DNA of 64,000 nt. It comes from Hoplostethus atlanticus. Its lineage: Eukaryota > Chordata > Actinopteri > Trachichthyiformes > Trachichthyidae. Within the stretch, counting starts at the first letter, position 1, and the number at the start of each line of letters is the position of its first letter. Location of the stretch: positions 1,001,001 to 1,065,000 of the forward strand of contig JAXDDX010000145.1 of assembly GCA_034670405.1 (NCBI GenBank), in the 5' to 3' direction. Made by a program: the position numbers and the translations under genes. Of this stretch, positions 14,901 to 22,799 are shown piece after piece. The notes below the pieces were generated by a model that saw only the letters and a program-made list of their open reading frames with translations, ran no database searches and was not told the origin of the DNA.

Positions 14901-17900
14901 AATGTCTACTCCCCCAGGACTTTAAGATTTATACTGGACAGAAGCTCAATCAAACACGTTTTTTTTTTAAAAAGAGTCAAATTCCTCAAGCAGGACTGAT
15001 ACGCTACTTATGTCTACCTTGGGTCCCAGGAGTCCCGGCTCATCCTCCAGAATCTTATATAACTCCTTCAGCACTCCTCTCAGATAATGCCTCCTCTCCC
15101 TATGCATCGCCCCACTGGTAATAACACCGAGGAAAGGGACACTTGGTTCAGAGGTCTCATTTCAAGGTGAATATACAACATTACATATTTATAACGCAAA
15201 AGGTTTAGTGGTATAGATTTCTTGAATTTCTGCCAGGCCCACCTGTTGACTATAGCATACTCTTTGCATTCCTTGATGTCTGCAAGTCTCTTTCCATATC
15301 TGATTTAAAAGGAAAAAAAGGAACATTTCAGTCCCCTTACTATTGGCTGATAATCCAGGAAGTTAAATAAACTAGGAATTGAATGTGTGTAACAGTGGAA
15401 TAATCTAGGATGGTAAATGGTAAATGGACTGTACTTATATAGCGCTTTTCTAGTCTTTTCCGACCACTCAAAGCGCTTGCACTTATTGTAAATCGCTCTT
15501 ATTTCTCACAGGCCACATTGTGGATATAGCAACCTGGCATACGTACCCTTTGAAGCTGTCAAAGAGGTCCTCGGAGACCTTGTGTATGTTGAGCACCTCG
15601 TCCCTGGTGAGCGTGAGGTAGAGGCCGCTCCGCAGAGCCGTCTTCCACAGCTCCTGGGAGGCCTGGTTGGTATTCAGACTGCTGTGGCACAGCAGGAAGC
15701 TGACTGCAGGGAGGACAGCAACATTAAAGGCCCAACCTCTGATTGCATACGGCGCCTCCGTGGCGAAGCTCTGTTATCCTGCTGCTGTCACTGTTCATAG
15801 TGAGTCATTGAATTAAAGACTTTTTCTATTTCTTTCTGAAATTTATTGTCCGAGCTTTTGATACAAACACATATGTGACATATGTTGCGCATGTATACGG
15901 AGTAAAACAAAAATATATTTTGAGCTATGATGGCTTGATACAATTCTCAAAATCTTATTTTACAATCCAAGCTTTTCAAGAAGATATGGGAATATCCCCA
16001 AAAATCAAATGGTCAAATAAATTTCAGATTGTATTTTAAATGGTGTGTGTGTGTCGGATTTACTGAGAGATGTTAATATGCATCCTTTGATGAAGTGCAT
16101 TAATAAAGGCCGTTATAATCCAGGAAGGCTAATACTTACTGATGATCCACCGCTCCATCACCTCCATAGACAGGTATTCACATGCCATCTGTGGTGAACA
16201 TCAAGCTTATTAACCTGCAGCTGCATTAACCACAGAGAAACTCATCCACATAATGTATGAACATGCACTTAATCTAGAAGCCTTTTATTGTTTTCCCCTT
16301 TTTCTAGAAACCCAGACTATCCTCCCAAAATGTGACACAACACAAGCTTTGTTTTCAATCATACAATTGATAAATATCTCACTACAGCACTGTGCAAAAT
16401 GAAGGGTCTCATTCCAAAATGCCATATCCATTATGAAAGGAAATTGTTAATTATTCCTTCAAATTTATGACTCAATATTTCACAAGCAGAGATGATTAAA
16501 TCCTTATATCATTGCAATTTTGCCTGTAATGGTCTTTTGTTATTTAATAACTTCAATATTCTCTAATGACTTATATTTTCATGCCACCAATCATATTCTA
16601 GGACCTCTCTTTTTAAAAAAAAATAAAACTCTTCATATGATAAATGGTTGCCTAGAGGTTTGTTTCTTGGCTAGCGTAGCCGTTCACATATGGCGAAGCC
16701 ACGGGTAACGGATCACAATATTACATCAAAGGGACTCTAATAGCTGTGATGACGGCAGGCAGGGTAGCAGTCGACAGGGCGGAGAGGAAGAGAAGTGTCT
16801 GGAGAGAGGTTAAAAGAGGCTAAAACCCTGATGGCAAAGGTGTGTGTGTGTGTGTGTGTGGGAGTTGTAGGAGGAGGGTGGGGGGGCATACTTATCAGAG
16901 GAATACAAAATATTTTTCATCTGATGAGCTACCCTTTTTATTTCTTTTTTTTGTATTGTCGAATTTTGTGTTCATGGTATCCTGTCTCAGGACCCTGTAA
17001 AAAATGATCACTACAATAAAAGCAGAAATGATGAAATGATTACAAGGAGACAGTAAAAATAATGGGCAAGACTAGAACTGGAGAGAGAGAGAGAGAGAGA
17101 GATAAATAATAGGAGGAGGAGAAAGAAAGTCAAGGTCATTTAGTGCCACTGAGGTCGAGGTGACTATTGCAGTTGGCTTGGGAAACCATATATGCTGTTA
17201 CTGCAAATCAAATCTCATCTCTAGGCTGCCAGCCTGTCTCTCGTTGGGAGCTGTCTGGAGGGCTATTAGTCAAATTTAGACATTGCCCTCTCTCCTAAAA
17301 AAAAGGAGGGATAGGAGAGGAGAGGTGATGGGAGGACTCACGGTGTCACAGCAGGCAGGGTCCAGCAGGGCAGCTGGATTACTGAGTAGGCTGAGGAGCT
17401 GGGCGCTCCGCCACTGCTCTGCTGGCAGGTTCCTGCGTGGGTAGACCATCTGCAGCGACAGCACCGCCATCGTCACTGACTGAGAGGAGGACAGAGGAAG
17501 AAAGGCAGGCGACGGGTGTGGAAGGATAGATAGATGGAGAGAGAGAAAGAAGGGGAAAGAATGGGAAAGATATTGAGAGAGGGGGTATTAACACAGTTCA
17601 CACCTGGGAAGAAGAGGGTGGAATAACCAGGGTTATATGCCCTATATGACATTTATCTTACAATGAGTACCTAGTAACCTTTTTAATTTGAACAAATTAA
17701 CCACTGCCTTTGTAACACACACCACATCTTGTCAGGAGGCCAAGCATCCACCCACCAACCCCCCCACTTCCCCACCTCCCCACTCCCCAGTTCAGCCTAC
17801 CCTTGTGTGAGGGCCAAACTCTTCAGTGAGCTTCTTCAAGGCCTGCTCATACTCTACAAACATCTGGCTCAGCCGTGGGTAGGATGGGTCACTGCATGGA

Positions 17901-18455
17901 ATTAGTCAATGGATGAAGGAGAAGAAGAGGAAGAAGAAGAAGATGGTGAAAGGTTTTTATTAAAAAACACTCTCAAAATGAGGAAATGCTGGTTAAAATA
18001 AAATAACAGCATTGGCAATAGATACCTGCATTAATTTCAATGATGACAAATTAGACTTTCAACGTTTTGCTTTTCGGAGATCACATAGACTGTCTGACTA
18101 GCGGTGGAGCTCAGACAGTTGGTCATACCACTTGTATGGCTAAACGTCAAATGAAAATCCGTGGCTCCGTGTTTGTGTTTCCTGCTCACGTCTCAAGCTG
18201 AGATAAGCATCCAGCTATTTTGGAGAGTATAAATAAATATCACGCGAAGTGGGTGGACTCAAAATGTCAGAATACTTGGCACTCGGAAAAGGTTAGCGGG
18301 GGACCGTTTAGTGGCCGCGGCAATTAGACTCTGATTAGTTATGGGAGACAGCTGTGTCGAATCGTGTGACGTTGACAGATGTGGAGACTTTTAATGGCTT
18401 CAATTAAAACAGATTAATGAAATGCTTGTCATGGCTGGACAGCTGCAATTATCCG

Positions 18456-18489
<34 letters not shown>

Positions 18490-19378
18490 CCTTAAGCAGT
18501 TTCATTTTTGCTCACCTGCTCCCGTTGGTCATCTCGTGGGAACAGTTGTACATGCCCACCAGTACCTTCTTGTCATCGATGCGAGAGAGCATGACGATAA
18601 CAGAGGTGTAGGTGGTGATCAGGTCCAAGTAGTTCTTGGTGAATTCAAAGTTGATGGCCTGATATCAAGTCAGTTCAAATAGTAGTAAGTAAAGACTTCA
18701 GTTAGGTCAGGGGTTTCTCAAACATTTTGTACTTCAGTGATCAGAATAAATATGTTACTTTTAAAGGATCATTTTTTGGTATAGCCTAAATTGCGCTATG
18801 ATACATTTACCATCATGTGTCAGTTTGAAATGGAAATTCAAGTAGAGATCATTTTCTTTCAGGGTAGCGAAATACAAACGCTGTTACAACAGCGAATAAC
18901 GAAAAAAGACAACACAGTTAATAATTACAATATTGAAGAAGCACTGGCAGGCATCTATGGTATTCAGCAGCTCATAGACATGGTCCTGAACGGGGCAAGA
19001 GAAAGAGAGATGGAACAGGTTAGGATACAGGAAACAGCACTTAAATCATGTTAGGCCCTGGAATGTGATTTTATACATTGCATTATCATTTTTATATATA
19101 CCTGTAAAAATCATTTTACATTCATACATATTCCTATGATATTGTTACGGAGTTATTCACACTGTCGCAACTACCAATGATGCCTTGGCCTGGCTGTGAC
19201 CCCCCCATCATAGAAATATGCAAAAGCCCAGGGAGGTGCAACATACTTCACCAATCAAAACTGAGCAGAACTCGCCATGATGTTTGTTATTTTCATTGGA
19301 ATAACCCACTCTATATGTAAATGTAATTTGGAAAACCAAATGTCTCAAATAATGAATGCACAGGAAGAAATAGGGGGG

Positions 19379-19441
<63 letters not shown>

Positions 19442-21815
19442 AATAATAGTCACCCTGAACTCCATGACGTCCAGGAAGGAGTCATAGTAACTTGCTGTGG
19501 CTGCCATCACTTCAGATTTCTGTCTCTGGATGCAGGTCAGATGTTGCTGCAATAAACAATAATGAAACAATCACTTACTGGTGAGACGTCCCCATCTGCA
19601 TTCAGACATCCGTCAGTCTGTCTTGACACAAGCAGTTTGCAAGTTCATTATTACTTGTAATATACCGTTGTGCAGTGTGATGGAAGCGGTATGTGTGTGG
19701 TGTTGGGTGAAAGGACACTCTCTCGTGCCATGCTTGCAGCACTTGTATGCTTGCATGCTGTGTAACTGCAGCTCAACATCAGTGGTGGAAAATCCAGGTT
19801 CGGATAAGCACTTGCCAGAGTTTTATTTTGAAGTTCTAGTTAGTTCCATTCTACAGCGTGGGGAGGGACTAGTGACTATGATCACTTGGTTAAGAGCACA
19901 GATGGAGAACTTTGGACTTTTACTTTCTGAACCGGGAGTTTTCCATCTGTTAGCCTTCATACAGTAGAAGTTTCCCATCATGCATCTCATCCTGTATCTA
20001 TCCCACATTAGTACCCCAGTAGTCACTGTAACACATTCTTTTGACTACACTAATTATAGTAATTTTTAGAATAGAATAGAATCGATAGCTTACAATATAC
20101 AGTGAAGCTTCTGCAGCGGCTGCAACCATACTTACACTGTTTCCTCTGTAGTCAATGTTGGGGAACTTCTTGTTGATGTATTTGATAGAAGACTCCATTC
20201 CCTTTTCTGTCAGGAAGGACGGCCGCAGCTTAGTGTCTGAACATATCTGGCACAGAGGAGAGAATATTACGTGGTCGTTCCACCCATCGTACTGTAGTGG
20301 TCAACGAGTGATTTTTCATATTTCACTAGGAGATTTGTTAGCAGTTGAAGTCATGCTTTCCCTCACATTTTCTTTTCTAAAATGTACAGCTAGCACTTAA
20401 TAATTTGTGCTCACAAGGAGGATGCATCTCTTTTCATCACCCCAAATCCAGCTTTTGGTTGTAATCATTTAATTTTGGGGTGGCAGCAGCTTAAAGGTTA
20501 GAAAAGCAAGTTTATCACCGAAAAGTTCTGAATCCTCAGACTGCACGGGAAAATCTTTGCTGGGTAATAATGCTACCCCCTCCCTTAACAACTATCGTCG
20601 AGATGACCTTGAGCAAGGTAATCCCAGACTGCGCCAGTGGAGCTGCTTAGGGACCAGCTGTGGAAGGGCAGATCCCAGGTGGGGTGTTTGCAGGGATTGC
20701 TTAAAAAAGAGCAAGCATGCTCAGCAAACCTTCACTGGATAAGTAAAGGTTTAAAAATGACTCAATAATAGGAAGCATACCACAACACCATTCAGTACAG
20801 TACATCATGCACACACACACACACACACACACAGAAGAGGAGAGGGGGATATGTGTGTGTGTGGTGTGTGCGCACAGTCGTCATAATCTATTTTCTCATG
20901 AGGAGAATATCACTTCCTGCATGTCATGCCCATAACTGTATGGATGTCAAAATAAATCAATCATCAATCATATCTGCAGCCACAGAGGTACTGATGAATC
21001 TCATACTGCACGGTGTGATTCCTTCAATACATGTCCTGAAGTATCAGAACGGTGAACTACTGCAGACAAAACATTCAGACACACACACTGAGGTTTGACA
21101 GCTCAAACTGACTTCCTGTATGCACTTCCTCTTCTTTGGAGGGATTAGCTTGCGATGCGGTGGGAAGGCAGCGCCGCTTAAGCTACTTAGCAAATATACA
21201 CAGAAACCAGTTATATACACAGAACCCGAGTTACACCGCCTCATTACGGCAAATTCAAGGAGATCACTAGAGAAAAGGAGCATTTCCGTTACAGCTTATG
21301 GGTTTAATAGGGTTTCAACCAACTGTGTATTAGTGGGTTTATTGCATCTTTATCCAATTCTGTGGTAGTTTAGTGCCACTTAAACCTCTGATGAACTGTT
21401 TTAATATGTCGGGCCTTTATACAGTCATCATTCCTTGTATTGTAGGTATTGTGCAATCTGTGCGAGCATCATTCTGTCCCTTCTTACAGTTCTCTGAGGG
21501 CAGTAAAAATAGAAATTGATGATTGGCATTTCACTTAGCATTCCATTTTCTTTCATCCTGAAATAGTCAATACCCATGCACTCATCTTTTATGCCTTCTT
21601 CAACCTATCCATGTTTTGTGCAATAACCAGAAATGTTATATATTTAGAGGCAGAGCACATGACATACGATCAAGTTCCTTGTTTCTCTGTTACTAGCGGC
21701 ACTCGCCTCTACAGAAGTCCCTCACCTTCTTTATGTAGTTCATGCGTATCAGCACCCCATTGCCTCTCTCATTGAGGATGGTGAGTTTTTCAGCCAGTTT
21801 CTGTTGGTAGGCCAT
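211..21815 (-). CDS. nckap1l: nckap1l (Hem-1), complete 31-exon coding region
   Basis: This encodes Nck-associated protein 1-like (Hem-1), the haematopoietic scaffold subunit of the WAVE regulatory complex. With Cyfip, Abi, WAVE and Brk1 it couples Rac-GTP to Arp2/3-driven actin assembly under the plasma membrane. Joining 31 exons gives 3372 bases: 1123 residues and a TGA at 211-213, close to the roughly 1127 of human NCKAP1L. All junctions are GT-AG and keep phase. Recognisable blocks include KLAEKLTIL near residue 7, [12 protein letters not shown] near 50, EEFGPHT near 188, CPEEES near 447, LLQQTQP near 769, [15 protein letters not shown] near 840 and [14 protein letters not shown] near 1102. 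[19 protein letters not shown] and the basic KPGAES segment favour nckap1l over its paralogue nckap1. The protein is expected to be all-helical and non-catalytic, so no active-site motif is expected. The start at 21815 has a good context (GCCATGG). No frameshift or internal stop is seen, so the gene looks functional. Confidence 0.95.
328..866 (-). other. nckap1l intron 30, nothing notable
   Basis: AT-rich intron of 539 bases. Short open frames here have no recognisable coding character. Confidence 0.7.
867..956 (-). CDS. nckap1l: nckap1l exon 30, residues 1056-1085
   Basis: Encodes [20 protein letters not shown] and [10 protein letters not shown], matching human LLQLGQETDKLKTRNRESI. Donor GTACCA is weak but is the frame-keeping choice. 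Confidence 0.92.
1258..1367 (-). CDS. nckap1l: nckap1l exon 29, residues 1019-1055
   Basis: Encodes [20 protein letters not shown] and [14 protein letters not shown], matching human NNNIHCLTKAI and NKNIETHLKEFLV. Donor GTAAGT, phase 0. Confidence 0.95.
1434..1454 (+). repeat. (AGAAT)n pentamer in nckap1l intron 28
   Basis: About four AGAAT units. The same pentamer appears near 4229, 20070 and 22535. In fish such short arrays commonly mark the 3' end of LINE-like insertions, but no LINE body is recognised here. Confidence 0.6.
1987..2031 (+). repeat. ATGA/ATGG tetranucleotide array at the exon 28 donor
   Basis: Imperfect array of ATGA and ATGG units, directly intronic of the nckap1l exon 28 donor. 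On the coding strand the intron opens GTGTGTTCATTCATTC. Confidence 0.85.
2037..2153 (-). CDS. nckap1l: nckap1l exon 28, residues 980-1019
   Basis: Encodes [20 protein letters not shown] and [13 protein letters not shown], matching human [20 protein letters not shown]. The donor GTGTGT runs straight into an ATTC/ATCC tandem repeat. Confidence 0.94.
2333..2426 (-). CDS. nckap1l: nckap1l exon 27, residues 949-980
   Basis: Encodes [20 protein letters not shown] and [11 protein letters not shown], matching human [20 protein letters not shown]. Donor GTAAAG. Confidence 0.95.
2427..3354 (-). other. nckap1l intron 26, nothing notable
   Basis: 928-base intron. It holds an open frame on the plus strand (2472-2873) with no recognised family and no coding signature that I can defend. 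Confidence 0.6.
3355..3435 (-). CDS. nckap1l: nckap1l exon 26, residues 922-948
   Basis: Encodes [20 protein letters not shown] and SPETDIK, matching human HCPFLMGPIECLKEFV and PDTDIK. Donor GTAAAA, phase 0. Confidence 0.95.
3822..3904 (-). CDS. nckap1l: nckap1l exon 25, residues 894-921
   Basis: Encodes [20 protein letters not shown] and AQDGLED, matching human [20 protein letters not shown]. Donor GTAAGG, phase 0. Confidence 0.96.
4100..4246 (+). mobile_element. LINE-like 3' tail with (GAATA)n end
   Basis: The stretch runs from TATTTATTGTATGTATG through TTTGCACTGC to a terminal array of AATAG units. It resembles the 3' untranslated tail of fish CR1/L2-type LINEs, which end in short tandem arrays. 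No reverse transcriptase is present. The family is not certain. Confidence 0.4.
4880..5345 (+). mobile_element. possible solo LTR (unclassified)
   Basis: This intron 24 stretch has promoter-like and end-like signals: TATAAA near 5006, a perfect CRE palindrome TGACGTCA at 5156-5163 and a late ATTAAA near 5276. That order resembles a long terminal repeat left after recombination. I cannot define its ends or a target duplication, and no internal retroviral region is beside it. It may instead be unrelated unique sequence. Confidence 0.22.
5491..5584 (-). CDS. nckap1l: nckap1l exon 24, residues 863-894
   Basis: Encodes [20 protein letters not shown] and [11 protein letters not shown], matching human [20 protein letters not shown]. 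Donor GTAAGA after one base of codon 894. Confidence 0.95.
5979..6060 (+). mobile_element. hAT-like terminal remnant
   Basis: The string CAGTGGTTTCTCAATGTGGG followed by GGGGGCCCTAAGGGGTTC resembles the ends of many vertebrate hAT transposons. No partner end and no transposase are recognised, so this is a fragment at best. It lies in nckap1l intron 23. Confidence 0.35.
6136..6185 (+). repeat. 25-bp tandem duplication
   Basis: Two adjacent copies of a 25-base unit beginning CATAATGCTTATTCTCCCC, in nckap1l intron 23. Confidence 0.8.
6270..6367 (-). CDS. nckap1l: nckap1l exon 23, residues 830-862
   Basis: Encodes [20 protein letters not shown] and [13 protein letters not shown], nearly identical to the human block. 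Donor GTATGA, phase 0. Confidence 0.96.
6368..8126 (-). other. nckap1l intron 22
   Basis: 1759-base intron. It contains a TG-rich stretch near 6885-6981 with a clean (TG)n at about 6958-6981. The rest is unremarkable, with no recognisable exon or complete transposon. Confidence 0.65.
8127..8257 (-). CDS. nckap1l: nckap1l exon 22, residues 786-830
   Basis: Encodes [20 protein letters not shown] and [10 protein letters not shown], matching human YLESLLRQASSGTI and FSAEEFSDIS. Donor GTCAGC after one base of codon 830. Confidence 0.95.
8474..8493 (+). repeat. (CA)n / (TG)n forming the exon 21 donor
   Basis: Twenty bases of pure AC dinucleotide on the plus strand. Read on the coding strand it is GTGTGTGT, and its first GT is the splice donor of nckap1l exon 21. 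Confidence 0.9.
8494..8712 (-). CDS. nckap1l: nckap1l exon 21, residues 713-786 (largest exon)
   Basis: 219 bases encoding [37 protein letters not shown] and ITTLYTNW, matching human YNATTQEIVRPSELL and [20 protein letters not shown]. The donor is the first GT of a TG dinucleotide repeat, splitting the tryptophan codon. The only frame-keeping choice is ACTG|GTGTGT. Confidence 0.95.
8838..8923 (+). repeat. (CT)n microsatellite, about 43 units
   Basis: Uninterrupted CT dinucleotides in nckap1l intron 20, about 125 bases upstream (in gene sense) of exon 21. Read in the gene's sense it is a GA purine run, so it does not supply a pyrimidine tract. Likely highly polymorphic. Confidence 0.97.
9370..9625 (+). 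mobile_element. SINE or LINE 3'-tail fragment
   Basis: The segment includes AAGGTTTCTCCC, GGGAGTTTTTCCTTGTC, GGGGGATGTCGTGTA, GGGCTGTACAAATAAATG and a terminal array of TGATT units. This chain is a widespread fish retroposon tail whose ends are short pentamer arrays. It probably belongs to an L2-type LINE or a SINE sharing its tail. No coding part is present. Confidence 0.6.
10032..10079. repeat. perfect 17-bp inverted repeat (hairpin)
   Basis: Arms 10032-10048 and 10063-10079 are perfect reverse complements (CATTAGGCCACTGCCAA against its complement), with a 14-base loop. It lies in nckap1l intron 20. It may be a fold-back element remnant or an RNA hairpin; nothing identifies its function. 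Confidence 0.85.
10517..10845. mobile_element. non-autonomous DNA transposon (MITE), unclassified
   Basis: The 329-base unit has terminal inverted repeats of about 31 bases: CCAACATGTCCATGT near the left end and its complement ACATGGACATGTTGG near the right. The interior repeats short GGGCCCATAT-like motifs and has no transposase. A target duplication is not clear. It sits in nckap1l intron 20. Confidence 0.7.
11298..11429 (-). CDS. nckap1l: nckap1l exon 20, residues 669-713
   Basis: Encodes [18 protein letters not shown] and [12 protein letters not shown], matching human MDKLHLNLTELA and YLSSHLEARL. Donor GTAAGT leads into the longest intron, about 2.6 kb. Confidence 0.94.
11430..12196 (-). 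other. nckap1l intron 19, nothing notable
   Basis: 767-base intron with no recognised repeat. The plus-strand open frames here are not supported as genes. Confidence 0.65.
12197..12336 (-). CDS. nckap1l: nckap1l exon 19, residues 623-669 (basic segment)
   Basis: Encodes [11 protein letters not shown] and then a lysine- and arginine-rich stretch with [20 protein letters not shown], matching human [20 protein letters not shown]. Donor GTCAGC after two bases of codon 669. Confidence 0.95.
12698..12817 (-). CDS. nckap1l: nckap1l exon 18, residues 583-622
   Basis: Encodes [20 protein letters not shown] and [20 protein letters not shown], close to human [20 protein letters not shown]. The acceptor (TCCAG) follows a TG-rich stretch rather than a clean pyrimidine tract. 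Donor GTGAAT. Confidence 0.94.
12818..13390 (-). other. nckap1l intron 17 with CA-rich stretch
   Basis: 573-base intron. The part next to exon 18 (12818-12952) is rich in CA dinucleotides on the plus strand, with a clean run ending near 12952. The rest is unremarkable. Confidence 0.7.
13391..13523 (-). CDS. nckap1l: nckap1l exon 17, residues 538-582
   Basis: Encodes [17 protein letters not shown] to CGHPLCPEE, matching human LRIFEKMF and CTHEMCPEE. Donor GTCAGT, phase 0. Confidence 0.94.
13692..13837 (-). CDS. nckap1l: nckap1l exon 16, residues 490-538
   Basis: Encodes [32 protein letters not shown] and ETSDLSIL, the block that separates Hem-1 from Nap1. Donor GTCAGT splits a cysteine codon. 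Confidence 0.95.
13937..13995 (-). CDS. nckap1l: nckap1l exon 15, residues 470-489
   Basis: 59-base exon encoding [20 protein letters not shown], matching human FEFSGLRLDWFRLQ. Donor GTATAC, phase 0. Confidence 0.94.
14158..14239 (-). CDS. nckap1l: nckap1l exon 14, residues 443-470
   Basis: Encodes [18 protein letters not shown] and LSALSIKQ, matching human [16 protein letters not shown]. One base of codon 470 precedes donor GTAAAC. Confidence 0.94.
14404..14536 (-). CDS. nckap1l: nckap1l exon 13, residues 398-442
   Basis: Encodes [13 protein letters not shown] to [16 protein letters not shown], matching human YHLQYLARFDALVLSD. Donor GTACTG. Confidence 0.95.
14719..14828 (-). CDS. nckap1l: nckap1l exon 12, residues 362-398
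   Basis: Encodes [20 protein letters not shown] and KTPEDYVD, matching human ALFVFMALSFIRDEVTWLVR and KTPEDYAD. Donor GTAGGT after two bases of codon 398. Confidence 0.94.
15018..15114 (-). CDS. nckap1l: nckap1l exon 11, residues 329-361
   Basis: Encodes [16 protein letters not shown] and the conserved [10 protein letters not shown]. Donor GTAGAC, phase 0. Confidence 0.94.
15243..15299 (-). CDS. nckap1l: nckap1l exon 10, residues 310-329
   Basis: Encodes [18 protein letters not shown], aligned with human YGKRVADIKESKEHVIAN. 57 bases; donor GTGGGC. Confidence 0.93.
15408..15505 (+). mobile_element. short interspersed repeat fragment
   Basis: Contains TGGTAAATGGTAAATGGACT followed by GTACTTATATAGCGCTTTTC and CCGACCACTCAAAGCGCTT. 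This chain is a familiar dispersed repeat in fish genomes. It is a fragment in nckap1l intron 9, and I cannot place it in a named family. Confidence 0.55.
15547..15703 (-). CDS. nckap1l: nckap1l exon 9, residues 258-310
   Basis: Encodes [20 protein letters not shown] through [13 protein letters not shown], matching human FLLCHGCLN and HKVTEDLFSSLKG. Donor GTACGT after two bases of codon 310. Confidence 0.94.
16140..16188 (-). CDS. nckap1l: nckap1l exon 8, residues 242-258
   Basis: 49-base exon encoding [16 protein letters not shown] plus one base of the next codon. It matches human [16 protein letters not shown]. Donor GTAAGT. Confidence 0.94.
16189..17341 (-). other. nckap1l intron 7
   Basis: 1153-base AT-rich intron with a short (TG)n near 16841-16860 and a (GA)n near 17082-17102. 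No exon or transposon is recognised. Confidence 0.65.
17342..17479 (-). CDS. nckap1l: nckap1l exon 7, residues 196-241
   Basis: Encodes [17 protein letters not shown] and [15 protein letters not shown], the strongly conserved block around human [18 protein letters not shown]. Two AGs lie four bases apart at the acceptor; only the upstream one keeps frame. Confidence 0.94.
17801..17891 (-). CDS. nckap1l: nckap1l exon 6, residues 165-195
   Basis: Completes the split serine codon, then reads [16 protein letters not shown] to [12 protein letters not shown]. Donor GTAGGC; phase 0 at the end. Confidence 0.94.
18454..18489 (+). repeat. (TATC)n tetranucleotide microsatellite
   Basis: About nine TATC units in nckap1l intron 5, beginning roughly 25 bases past the exon 5 donor in gene sense. 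Confidence 0.95.
18516..18658 (-). CDS. nckap1l: nckap1l exon 5, residues 118-165
   Basis: Encodes [14 protein letters not shown] to [11 protein letters not shown], matching the LDLI, LSRI and MYNC blocks of the family. It ends two bases into codon 165 at donor GTGAGC. Confidence 0.94.
18707..18760 (+). mobile_element. hAT-like terminal remnant
   Basis: CAGGGGTTTCTCAAACATTTTG resembles the conserved outer end of hAT/Charlie-type elements. No other part is visible. It lies in nckap1l intron 4. Confidence 0.35.
18929..18985 (-). CDS. nckap1l: nckap1l exon 4, residues 99-117
   Basis: Short 57-base exon encoding [19 protein letters not shown], nearly identical to the human block. Donor GTAATT; phase 0 at both ends. 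Confidence 0.94.
19381..19436 (+). repeat. (GA)n microsatellite next to exon 3
   Basis: GA dinucleotides with one or two interruptions. In the gene's sense this is a CT run starting within about 20 bases of the exon 3 donor. Confidence 0.95.
19454..19546 (-). CDS. nckap1l: nckap1l exon 3, residues 68-98
   Basis: Encodes [12 protein letters not shown] to SFLDVMEFR, matching the SFVDVMEFR block of the family. The donor is GTGACT, weaker than consensus, and a long CT run (coding strand) starts about a dozen bases into the intron. Confidence 0.93.
20136..20246 (-). CDS. nckap1l: nckap1l exon 2, residues 31-67
   Basis: Encodes the block ending [16 protein letters not shown], close to the human [11 protein letters not shown] segment. 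It follows a CCAG acceptor and ends at donor GTAAGT, phase 0 at both ends. Confidence 0.95.
20247..21725 (-). other. nckap1l intron 1
   Basis: 1479-base first intron. Beyond the LINE-like tail near 20.6-20.76 kb and a (CA)n near 20812-20833, nothing is recognised. Confidence 0.65.
20600..20760 (+). mobile_element. LINE-like 3' tail fragment
   Basis: Ends TTCACTGGATAAGTAAAGG TTTAAA-like, similar to the piece in the nckap1l 3' UTR and to common fish LINE tails. Coding parts are absent. It lies in intron 1. Confidence 0.35.
21726..21815 (-). CDS. nckap1l: nckap1l exon 1 (coding part), residues 1-30
   Basis: It begins [18 protein letters not shown] and ends at NYIKK before donor GTGAGG. The human protein has a few more residues before AYQ. 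The 5' UTR upstream of 21815 is not resolved, and a separate non-coding first exon cannot be excluded. Confidence 0.93.
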
Positions 21816-22500
21816 GGCTCTGGACGCACTACACCTCTCCCTCCTTTCAAGCCCTGGCCTCCTGGTCCAGTGTAAACTAAGAGCACTCAGAAACAAGTGC
21901 ACCCAGGGAGCCCCACCCTGCCTCTGGGTCACATGGGGCTAGTGGATGGAGGTGGAGTCTAGATTTTTTTTTTATTATTGAGTTTGTTTAGTCTACAATT
22001 AAAAACATATATGACTAAAAGTGGACATAAAATGATCAAAGAAGACAAGACAAAAAAGGTCAAATGATTCATAACAAGATTCCAAAAAAAAATTGAGGCA
22101 CACTTATCTTTTTCTTAGTGTCATCTGAAATTACTGCTCAGACAGTATGCAAACATATGACAAATTCATATTTCCTGTCTGTTAAACCATCTCAAACAGT
22201 GTCTCTTTTGTTGTGTGCAGTTTGATCTGCACCCTCTTGGAGTCAATAGTCTCCTATGAACAGGGAAAGCAGATGTGACACTTATTGAGAGAAATTTGGG
22301 TGTGATAGTTTAGGGGCGTAAAGTAACACATTCAACAAAACAGGAACAGTGTCTTCAACAGGAACTCTTCAGGCTAGAAATAGATGTTATTCTCTGTTTC
22401 ACCACAAGGTGTCACCCTTTACCAACTAGTGGCCCTTCAGCTCAGCAAATCATGCCACAGATTGTGTGACAGATTTCTGGCTTTCAAAGGTCCCAAATTC
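21816..22500 (-). promoter_or_regulatory. presumed nckap1l 5' UTR and promoter side
   Basis: Sequence upstream of the nckap1l start codon. I see no TATA box that I would defend and no CpG island. The call rests only on position. A distant non-coding first exon could place the real promoter further into the spacer. Confidence 0.35.
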
Positions 22501-22533
22501 ACTATATCACATATCAGTCTGTGTTGTTACACA

Positions 22534-22590
22534 GAATAGAATAGAATAGAATAGAATAGAATAGAATATTTATTTAAAAACCTTTATTTT
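22534..22590 (+). repeat. (AGAAT)n array with AT-rich flank
   Basis: About six AGAAT units, then ATTTATTTAAAAACCTTTATT. It is the same pentamer as at 1434 and 4229 and probably the trace of a LINE-type insertion in the opposite orientation. Confidence 0.7.
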
Positions 22591-22799
22591 TAAATATAAT
22601 GCAGCTTTCTGTATCTCATTCTGATCAATTCTTGGCTCATCAGTTTCAGGTTCCCTTCAATTTGTGCAACTAGCACACTATGAACAAATAACAATTCTTA
22701 GGGCAATTTGGCTCGTATGAAGTGTCTTTTACTCAGATAATATAGTCCAAACACAACAAAATAATATTTATCGCCTATATTTTAATTGCAAACAGACTT

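Noticed and set aside
211-21815. Identity as nckap1 (Nap1) instead of nckap1l
   Set aside because: Several blocks ([43 protein letters not shown]) follow the Hem-1 version, not Nap1.
21816-21932. In-frame extension of nckap1l exon 1 upstream of the chosen start
   Set aside because: The upstream frame opens at GTG, not ATG; the upstream ATG nearby is out of frame and stops at once. The chosen ATG has a good context and fits the family's length.
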